64,000 bases of DNA from Molanna angustata (lineage: Eukaryota > Arthropoda > Insecta > Trichoptera > Molannidae): the NCBI GenBank assembly GCA_963576475.1, contig OY754989.1, positions 24,628,031 to 24,692,030 of the forward strand, read 5' to 3'. The notes under the pieces are model-generated. The model was not told where the DNA came from, did no database searches, and worked only from the letters and a program-made list of their open reading frames with translations. The position numbers were made by a program, and so were the translations under genes. Position 1 is the first letter of the stretch. Every line of letters begins with the position of its first letter. Below, piece by piece: positions 56,340 through 64,000 of the stretch.

Positions 56340-56800
56340 CTTTTTTAAATGCATATACGCAAACATTGGATTTTTTTCCCTTTCGGGAGTCAAATGATAT
56401 TTTTATTGACAAAAATTTTTTCAACATCTCAATAGAGACGAAGTTGGGACATTGTAGAAGAACCAGGAACTCGAGACACCTACAGGGCTTACGACCTGTC
56501 ATCGGATGGTTTATGTGATCACTTTATGCGCTTGCGCAACGTTTACCAATTATGCCTTCTTATTGAGTTCCCTTATAAATTAAATTTTTGAAAGTTCTAT
56601 ATATTTGAATAGTGTGTAACATTTCACCTGAAAATAAGGGACTATGCTATTGCCATCTATGGAGTAAGAAGGCATAATTGGTGAACGTTGCGCAAGCGCA
56701 TAAAGTGATCACGTAAATCAGCCGATTCTTCCTAATTCTTGTACAATATCCCAACTTCGTCTCTATTGAGATGTTGAAAAAATGTTTGTCAGTAAAAAAA
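56340..56800. mobile_element. Foldback family F, two-armed copy
   Basis: The left arm (about 56413-56565) and right arm (about 56667-56790) are inverted copies: 'aacatctcaatagagacgaa' with 'ttcgtctctattgagatgtt', and 'tgcgcttgcgcaacgtttac' with its reverse. The right arm lacks an internal segment of about 30 bp that the left arm and the copy at 48195 retain. The loop has no coding capacity. Confidence 0.8.
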
Positions 56801-57274
56801 AAATCACAATATTTTGATCGCTTTCAATACTGAGAATGACGGAAATATCTATACTCGGTTATTGCGACTCGGTTATTGTACAGTTGAAAAATCGGTTATT
56901 GCAAAATGTACTTTTCTTGCTAAACACGGTTATTCAAATTTTTTAATAAATGTGAGTTTTTTTTGTTTTTTAGCATGCTATATTTTTTTTATTAGGTAAT
57001 TATATTTCCTTCAATCTCTAACAATAATTAAAAGTGAAAGTTTTTTTATTTTATTTAATGTAAGTATATAGTTTTATATGTGAATGATGACAATTGGAAT
57101 CGTTTAAATTTCCAAAAAAAGCAAAAAAAAAATTATAAAAATTATCAAAATCTCTTTAGGTATATCACATATTTTGCCCATTTTTTATAAAAGATATTTT
57201 TTTTTATAATATTTTCATAATTCGGTTTAGAGAGGGTTAAAAACAGTACCAACGCAGACTCGTCTAAATATCAA
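56801..57274. other. AT-rich DNA, nothing recognised
   Basis: No gene, RNA or repeat could be supported. A short direct repeat ('atactcggttattgcgac', 'tcggttattgtac', 'tcggttattgc') is present at 56852-56900. Confidence 0.4.
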
Positions 57275-57845
57275 TTCTGTTACTCCTCACTACCCCAAGA
57301 AGATATAGTGAGGAGATGAATTCGCAATTTTAAAGTTTTTTTTTTTTTGAGATAATCAACAAGTATCATGCTGAAATTGTATTCTGAAAGTTAAAACACC
57401 ATGATGGTATGTGCTATGTAAGGCGTGTTTATTCTTCTTCAACGATTATAGACTAATGTACTAATTCGATTCTATTCAAATTTTGCAAATTTGTATATCT
57501 ATCTAATACTCGCTTAGACCCCATTACATTTTTAAGGATATCTGAATAGTGCTTCTCATTTTACTATCTGTCAAATATTTCAAAGTGACCCCAAGCTCAG
57601 GAACTTTAAAATAATATATTTTTATTTTCAAATTCGTAAAAAGGCACATCGCCTTCATAAGATGGCATTGAAGAATTATCACGTTTTCGTAATAAAATAT
57701 ACGAATCAAAAATAATTTAACAAACTCTTTTCATGAAATGCTAAATATTTTCCATTAAATATTTGAATACTTTGTAGAGTGAATTGGTAGTGATGAGTAT
57801 TGGCTACAAACCGCTCGTTTTTCACTTGTGAAAATAAACGAACGT
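57275..57845 (-). repeat. Repeat family A, reverse copy
   Basis: Starts at the reversed right end (ctcctcactaccccaagaag) and runs through 'gaccccaagctcaggaactt' to 'acaaaccgctcgtttttc'. It is collinear with the reverse of 7500-8095. Confidence 0.75.
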
Positions 57846-57860
57846 ACAGAGCACAAACAT

Positions 57861-58404
57861 TTATTTTTAATGAAATATAAGGCGTAGTTCAACATATTTT
57901 TTATTAAATTAAAGAAGACAAAAAAAAAATCTAGAAAAATAAGATGTCACGTTGCATTAAAATGCTTCAGGTTTAATAAATAAACCTAAAAAACATTTAT
58001 TTTCCATTCAGCGCCATTGCGAAATAAAAGTTTTATTGGTTTATTAACTTAACCTGATGCATTAATGCAACGTTACATCGTATTTTTCCAGATATTTTTA
58101 TCTTCTTTAATTAATAAAAAAAATATTTTTCTATATCTTATATTTTTTTAGAAATTTAAGATAGATGTCAAAAATCGGGGTATGCTTATTATTTTCCTAC
58201 AAGAATATATACAGAACATAATTAAAAAGTTAAGGTATATTTTTCTTTATTAATATCCAAACCAAAGACCTTATATAATAACGTAATTATAAGGTCTTTG
58301 ATCCAAACTAACTAGGTTATTTTTTTTCAAAATGATTCGTTTTGTAGTAATGATGCAATTTCAAATTGAAAAAGTAGGTACGTTGATAGCAGTCACCCTC
58401 TTTA
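57861..58404. mobile_element. Palindromic TTAA MITE, copy 3 (left end lost)
   Basis: Corresponds to the part of copy 1 from about 2191 to its right end. The right terminus reads gatagcagtcaccctc followed by TTTA in place of TTAA. It contains a 38-bp insertion at 58263-58300 absent from copies 1 and 2. Confidence 0.85.
58263..58300. mobile_element. 38-bp hAT-like mini-insertion
   Basis: The insert has inverted ends caaagaccttata / tataaggtctttg and is flanked by the exact 8-bp duplication ATCCAAAC (58255-58262, 58301-58308). The other two copies of the host MITE have a single ATCCAAAC at this place (2578-2585 and the corresponding site near 20735), which proves the insertion. Confidence 0.9.
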
Positions 58405-58790
58405 TTTAGGGAATGTAAGAAGATGTATAATATATACCTATACTTGTTTAAATAAGTAGATATTCATTTTTTGTATAAAATTAAAACAAAAAAAAATAAT
58501 CGTATCACATATCCAGACTGAAAAACATGTATATTATATCGAGCTGAGATAACCAAGTATTATTGCTAAAGCTAAGACGTCAAATAGACATCATAGATAT
58601 TATATAATAATAAATTAAATATTTAATGTTGGATGTCTGTTTATATGGATAGCTAAATTGTTATAAATGTTATAACTAGATTGTGCTAATCCAAGATTAG
58701 CTATAAACAAACAAATCGCCAGATGAACGACTCAAATAAACGAATAGCGATATAAAAAACTCAAACATCGCATCTTGAAAATACATATAT
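58405..58790. other. AT-rich DNA, nothing recognised
   Basis: No coding or repeat feature could be supported. Confidence 0.4.
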
Positions 58791-58791
58791 T

Positions 58792-59030
58792 GTCGGCCTT
58801 CGTGGCTCAGTTGGTTAGGTATCTGACTGCTGATCCAAAGGTCCCGGGTTCGATTCCCGGTGGAGAACAGTTTTAAATTGTGTTTTCAGTCTGGATCTGT
58901 GAGACGATTAATATCGTAAGTCTCCAGAATGTGGCAACTTGTTATTGGACTAACAGTTACTAAGTAGATAAATATTTGACATAGTAACTGTTAGTTACCC
59001 GGGAAGCAATATTAAATAAATAAATAAATA
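58792..59030 (+). mobile_element. tRNA-derived SINE, family C, full copy
   Basis: Head 'ggccttcgtggctcagttgg' (A-box region) and 'ggtcccgggttcgattcccg' (B box), a body with 'ttttcagtctggatctgtga' and 'gacgattaatatcgtaagtc', and an (aata)n end at 59013-59030. Fragments of the same family are at 19379-19412, 50399-50455 and, head only and reversed, 60483-60500. The head differs from a functional tRNA by lacking a paired acceptor stem. Confidence 0.85.
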
Positions 59031-59229
59031 TTCTCAAATTATGTTGATTTAAGTTTCAGTGTCGGCAACTCGACGTTTTTTATTCAAAAATACATACATA
59101 AATGACAATCGATTTTTTCGTTCCTCGTCTCACTAGGAAAACCTGTTCTGATGTGGGTAACTTATAATATTTCTGTTTAAATATACTAGTTGGATGTAAC
59201 ACATGAGATCCAACTGTCGATGGCGATAG

Positions 59230-59336
59230 ACAACTGTCCCCGCGGTCAATTGTCCTCAAGGCCAACTGTCCCCAAGGTCAATTGTCCGTGCGGTAAATTG
59301 TCCTCACGGTCAACTGTCCACGGTTAACTATCCGGG
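59230..59336 (+). repeat. 16-bp short tandem array
   Basis: About six units of 'caactgtccccgcggt' type, alternating caactgtcc and caattgtcc. It starts inside the end of a reversed family Y fragment (59190-59228) and is followed by 'aatcaatattttttcgtgaa', a layout like that of the Foldback arm at 39014-39250 but with a different unit. Confidence 0.85.
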
Positions 59337-59635
59337 AATCAATATTTTTTCGTGAAGAAAATGCAAAATTAAGAGTTTTCCTTTAAACAGAAAGAATATT
59401 TCATTCAATAGTACCTACAAAAACTCAGCCGGTAGATTTTCAAATTTCAGTGCAGAAACTGTGTTTCCGCCTGGAATTAATCCGGGACCGTTAGCTCTGT
59501 TGTCAGATATCTTACATCAGAGCGAATGTATATTATCGTTATTATTAAGACCACAGCCAAAAACCCCCTTTAGGGAATAGACAAAATAACATAAATATTA
59601 TAATTATATTTTTATTAATGAATAAAATAAAATAC

Positions 59636-60479
59636 TAAGGGGCTGTTTCACCAAAATCCGAATAAGTCCCGAATAACTATTCGGCAAGTAGTGTTATTCG
59701 CCGGTTAAAATGTTTTGAATAAATTCTGCGTTTCACCATCGTTGGATAAGTTCCGAATAGTAAATTGACGAATAACGATGGCAACGTCGCATTTTTATAG
59801 ACAAATGCATAGAAATGTACCTACTAGTTTTCAAATCCTTCTATGGACAAACGCCAAATGCGTTTCATTTTGACATTTAGAATCGAAACTGTGTGTCGTA
59901 GCTTTTGAATTTAAATAATAATAAACAATATTCTATGTATTTAAAATATTACTTAATTTTACATTTGAATGTCATTTATTATTTACATAACAAATGAATA
60001 TAATAAAGTAATGTTTTGTATATTAAAGTTTGTATGTGCTTCATTGTATTTGTCGTAATTCGATATTTTATCAAGTCATATACTATTGATACTGTAAGCT
60101 TTGACAAGCCAAATTTCTTTTAAAATCAACTTCATCGAATTTGACGAAGTAGTCTTTTCATGGCCAAAATATTTTATTTATTCGTGTAGGAAACATTTCC
60201 GCATCAAAAACATCGTCTATTGCCTTAAATAAAATCATATTTAAAAGAAAATAACAATGAAACACATGATACCGGCAATGAAATGCAACTGTCAAAGTGA
60301 CAAATAAAGTTCCGAATAACTTTACTGGGTAGGTAAAGTCCCCTATAAGTTACTTGTCACTTTATCTGACGAGTAGCGCTATTCGGGAGTGGTGAAACGC
60401 AATTTTTACTTTACTTGAGACATAACCGCTAAATAGGCATAATCGAGAGATATTCGGGACCTGGTGAAACAGCCCCTAA
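59636..60479 (-). mobile_element. PIF/Harbinger-like element with transposase remnant
   Basis: Element 59639-60476 (838 bp) flanked by TAA (59636-59638, 60477-60479). The ends are GGGGCTGTTTCACCA in inverted orientation, with further inverted motifs around tcccgaata. It is a deletion derivative of a Harbinger-type transposon. Confidence 0.88.
60050..60190 (-). pseudogene. PIF/Harbinger transposase N-terminal relic
   Basis: Minus strand reads DYFVKFDEVDFKR, then after a frameshift KKFGLSKLTVSIVYDLIKYR. This resembles the N-terminal region of Harbinger-type nucleases (Y-F-x-x-F/Y-D-x-x-D-F-x-x-R-F-R-L-S-K-x-T-V). The catalytic part is missing. Confidence 0.6.
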
Positions 60480-60950
60480 GTGAGCCACGAAGGCCGACAT
60501 ATTTTTAACCCAACAATTTATTTATGTTAATAGAATTTGGTATATTGATGTTTCTGGTTGAATAACATAAAAATTGTAGTTGTTTTTTTTTTATTACATT
60601 CTCTCCGGTCAGTCGCTGATTGACGCTGGCGTCTCGCTCGGCCGAAAGCGATAATGAAAATAATAATATCATACCGAGATTATTGTTATTGACATCGGTT
60701 TCGACCGAGTTCGGCTCACTTTACACGGTCTAACCATTCATTAAAATAACATCCCGCCAACAGTTAGTTACTTCTAGAAAACAAAACGTCAATCTCCCGT
60801 AACGCAATAATTCAATACTGCTCAGATTGAATTATTGCGGAGCTTTTGTATTTTAGGGCTATGCATATCTCCAGGTATCACCAAAATAAGTAGTTAAATG
60901 GGTAGGTATTCAATTTAATATTATTTTATTTTATCCAATTATTTTTATTT
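60480..60950. other. Unassigned DNA
   Basis: Begins with a reversed SINE C head (gccacgaaggccgacat) and then a less AT-rich stretch around 60600-60800 without recognisable coding sequence. 'gtaacgcaataattcaatac' and 'gattgaattattgcggagct' form a local inverted repeat near 60800-60845. Confidence 0.4.
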
Positions 60951-61148
60951 TATGACACCTATTTAATTTAATTTTATTTTTTATTTATTTTATTTTATTT
61001 TATTTTATTTTATTTTATTTTATTTTATTTTATTTTATTTTATTTTATTTTTTATATTAATTTTATTTTATTTTATTTTTTATATTTATTTTATTTTATT
61101 TTATTTTATTTTTTTATATTAATTTTATTTTATTTTATTTTTATTTTT
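60951..61148 (+). repeat. (TTTTA)n microsatellite
   Basis: A nearly pure pentanucleotide tract about 200 bp long with three interruptions (tatattaa near 61053, 61081 and 61118). Confidence 0.95.
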
Positions 61149-61149
61149 T

Positions 61150-61335
61150 TGGGATCTGGCATGATGGTAAGCATTAATATATTATATTAACATCTTACAT
61201 AGTTCCTTTTTACGTGTAACACAAGGCCGGCATGTGGGGATGTATACACATACGTGCCGTGCTTCCTTTTATAAGGAAATGTACACCCGCCTATCTGTCG
61301 CAGGTACCCTGAATTTTAGGATATACCATGGTGGT
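61150..61335 (+). mobile_element. Element W, internal fragment
   Basis: 'cgtgccgtgcttccttttat' with 'aaggaaatgtacacccgcct' and 'atataccatggtggtaa' match, reversed, 22213-22290 and 15660-15730. Confidence 0.65.
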
Positions 61336-61924
61336 AACTATTCATTTAAAACAGCATTTATGCTCAGTTTATGGAATATGAATATGTATAATGTATATGT
61401 ACCTAATTGTTTCAAGGACATATTCTTTAAAAAAAACATGTATAATTTTCGATAAACATCTTGAACGAGCTTCCGGTTGCGCAGAGCGCAAATTTGTGTC
61501 CTTTTGCTTCGTTGGTTTACGTGCAAATCGCCCCCCTTCTCGACTTAAAGTTCAAGATGTTTGGCTACAACTTATACACGTCTTGCGACTTGTTATATAA
61601 ACAGGCATTTTGATTTAGTAATGCGTTTTACTATACCGTACGGATATGTTATGACCCGATGCTATTTCTGGAGTCGTTATGAAGTTGGAGAATGTCGGTT
61701 TATAGTTGCAAAGATCAAATAATCGAGTAGATAGCTACCTACATACATATATTATAAACCGTATTGCTATCATTTGATTTGACAGTTACTACCAAAATGG
61801 CGGACAAAGTTTTATCAAACACTCACTTCGATCAAAAGAATAGAAAGAAAAAAATAAATGAAAGTATTCTAATGTGTTTTGGCCAATTAACGTCTAACGA
61901 ATATATGAAGTCGAATGATGTATC
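61336..61924. other. Unassigned DNA
   Basis: Open frames at 61391-61600 and 61764-61961 were considered. The second starts with ATGG in a fair context (MADKVLSNTHFDQKNRKKK) but runs into RTE-derived sequence, so it is probably not a gene. Confidence 0.4.
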
Positions 61925-61985
61925 AGCAGAGGCGGAGGTCGACCATAAAGAGCTGACATGACCACATTAGAGATTCTTTTAAAAG
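61925..61985 (+). mobile_element. RTE-like LINE, decayed fragment
   Basis: 'gaggcggaggtcgaccataa' then 'agctgacatgaccacattag' and 'agattcttttaaaagaa' align with the GRPRKSWHDHINxILKE segment of RTE copies, with frameshifts. Confidence 0.55.
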
Positions 61986-62292
61986 AATCAGTAAATAAAT
62001 GTAATAAACTTAACGTCAGGCATTCGTAATAGTGATTTTCCTTTCCAAATTTTTCCCATTCCTATTCATAGTTCTGTCCTTATTTCCTAGCTTGTCCATT
62101 GTTTAACTACTTTTGACTGATCTTATTTTAATTGTTTCTTTATCTTTGTCTTTTTTGTTTTTCTTTTTCGTAAGATCGTAATTAAGTAATTGGTGTTACT
62201 ATTTTGTTTATATATTTAATAATTAAATTTGAATTTATATGTATATTAAAAAAAAACTGTTTGTAACCTTAAATAAATAAATAAATAAATTA
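61986..62292 (+). mobile_element. LINE 3' UTR and tail
   Basis: T-rich 3' UTR (ttccttatttcctagcttgtc-type wording, cattgtttaactacttttga) ending in an (aata)n tract at 62270-62290. It resembles the 3' UTR following the LINE at 63148. Confidence 0.5.
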
Positions 62293-62897
62293 GATGTACT
62301 AGACTAAACTTTGTCAGTAAGTAGATGCAATAGACTAAACTCTGGTAGTAAGTAGACGCAATATACTAAACTCTGGTAGTAAGTAGATGCAATATAATAA
62401 ACTCTGGTAGTAAATAGATGCAATAAACTAAACTCAGCCAGTAAGTAGATACAGTAGGCTAAACTCTGTCAGTAAGTAGATGAAGTAGGCTAAACTCTTA
62501 TCAGTAAGTAGACGCGATAGACTAAACTCTGGTAGTAAGTAGATGCAAAAGACTAACATCTGGTAGTAAGTAGATGCAATAGACTAAACTCTGTCAGTAC
62601 GTTTATGAAATATACTAAACTCTGTCAGTAAGTTTATGCAATATACTAAACACTAGCAGTACGTAGATGCAATGCATAGTCAGTAAGTAGATGAAATAGA
62701 CTAAAATCTGTCAGTAAAAAGATGTAATAGACAATACTCAGAAAGGCAGAAAGTATATGCAATAGTCTAAACACTGGTAGTCATTACATACAATAGACTA
62801 AACTCTGGCAGTAAGTAGATGCAATAGACTCAACGCAGTTAGTGAATAGATGAAATAAACTAAACTCTATTAGTAAGTCGATGTAATAGACTAAACA
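62293..62897 (+). repeat. 31-bp tandem array, about 19 copies
   Basis: Units of 'actaaactctggtagtaagt' plus 'agatgcaatag' with scattered variation (ctctgtcagtaagt, tagacgc). It begins immediately after an (aata)n retroelement tail. It is non-coding. Confidence 0.92.
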
Positions 62898-63147
62898 CAT
62901 TCTTTTCCAGATGATTCATAGCGCAGGAACGTTTGTAGGTACGTTATTTTTAGATTTTATGATGTTGGTACCTCAGTGCCTATATTTTAAACGAACGAAC
63001 GAAAGATTCATATTAACCAATACTTTAGATTTCATAGCAGTGGAGAGTAAAAAACTTATATTATATTAATATCTTTTTTTATATTGCATATCGTGCAACT
63101 AGCAGGTACTATGTCAAACATTAATTTAACACGCACCCAATAACTAG

Positions 63148-64000
63148 GAGTTCTCTTCAATCAACATCTTTCCTGGACTGAACAAGTCAGTGAAGTCAGC
63201 AGAAAACTTTTCTATAGTATTCACTCTGTCAAAAAACTTCAAAAATTTCTTCCAACCAACATCAAAATAAAGCTCGCACAAACTCTCCTTCTCCCCATTC
63301 TCGATTATGCTGATATTCGCTATTTGGATCTTACTCAGGAACTTCTAAACAAATTAGATCGATTACAAAACGTCTGCATACGTTTCATATTTAATCTTCG
63401 CAAATACGATCACATATCATTTTTTCGCGAGGAACTCAAATGGCTTCCTATCCGTCTGCGCCGTGATCAACACACTCTTTGTCTTCTGTTTAACATTTTG
63501 AACAACCCTAATGCTCCATCATACCTGACCGAAAGATTTCAACCTCTGGCCTCTCATGGACTCCCGCTTCGATCTAGAGAAGAGAGAACCCTCGCCATCC
63601 CATCACATGCCACGGCTTTCTATTCATCATCATTTACTGTCCATGCTGCCCGGTTATGGAACAACTTGGCCCTTGACATTAGAACTGCACCAACGTTAGG
63701 AACCTTCAAAACTAGATTAAAACGCGCGCTCTTACTTTCCATTTCTTAACCTACATACTTCCCATTTATTTCCCTATTCTTGTAGTTAGTCATATCTCCT
63801 CTCCTTTTTTCTCTTCCCTCCCATAGTGTTGTAACAGGTCTTTCTATCTATGATTTGTTTAATTTTCATTGATGTACATATTTATATTCTTCTTACTTTA
63901 TTGTGTTTAAATGTAATATGTTTATGGTTATATATATATTTTCTTTTTTTGTACATGTACCATTTTGTCTCATAACTGTCACAGATGGTTGTCTGGAAGA
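63148..64000 (+). mobile_element. LINE (Jockey/CR1 group), 5'-truncated, runs off the window
   Basis: A frame open from 63148 to the stop at 63747-63749: LGVLFNQHLSWTEQVSEVSR, LAQTLLLPILDYADIRYLDL, KLDRLQNVCIRFIFNLRKYD, HISFFREELKWLPIRLRRDQ and AARLWNNLALDIRTAPTLGT. It is the part of the polyprotein after the catalytic box. No ATG is needed because the copy is truncated. A 3' UTR of at least 250 bp, rich in T and C, follows and reaches the window edge with cacagatggttgtctggaag, a stretch similar to 54200. Confidence 0.88.

Noticed and set aside
61764..61961. Small gene starting at ATG 61797 (MADKVLSN)
   Set aside because: Its last third aligns with decayed RTE sequence and no splice or conservation support is visible; kept as unassigned.

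Overview
The window is nuclear DNA of an animal, most probably a moth or butterfly. The DNA is AT-rich, the introns are long, and it is packed with short 5'-truncated non-LTR retrotransposons (RTE-like, CR1/Jockey-like), tRNA-headed SINEs and DNA-transposon derivatives of kinds common in Lepidoptera. The species assignment is inference. There is no bacterial-style gene organisation.

One host gene can be followed on the + strand through three internal exons: 6327-6509, 9457-11767 and 29685-30399. Splice phases match at each junction (phase 1 to 1, then 2 to 2; the last exon ends in phase 0). Together they encode about 1,070 residues of a GC-rich, Ser/Pro/Asp/Glu-rich, largely disordered protein that I do not recognise. 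First and last exons are not visible, so the window would be internal to a large gene. Everything after 30399 is presumably intron or intergenic DNA.

The rest is transposon and satellite DNA. The only intact foreign gene is a pogo-like transposase (31759-33651, minus strand) with a DD35D triad and a C-terminal PHD-type zinc finger. It sits in a complete element (31510-34123) with terminal inverted repeats and TA target duplications. Other elements whose ends and target duplications can be read are: three copies of a 690-bp palindromic TTAA element, three PIF/Harbinger-like elements with 3-bp TAA/TTA duplications, a deleted hAT element with an 8-bp duplication, a 38-bp hAT-like mini-insertion proven by empty-site copies, a TA-flanked palindromic MITE, and a 200-bp near-perfect palindrome inside a LINE reading frame.

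The most unusual structure is a 1.64-kb Foldback-like element at 39014-40654. Its inverted ends are arrays of a roughly 15-bp minisatellite. It interrupts an RTE reading frame and is flanked by a 9-bp duplication, and its interior carries older repeats and a SINE.

RTE-like 3' fragments recur at least 15 times. One shows a twin-priming 5' inversion, and two share a frameshift. Tandem arrays include units of 25 bp (28135-28595), 33 bp (43275-43742), 85 bp (14143-15063, built from a transposon end), 31 bp (62293-62897) and a composite block at 34845-37340.
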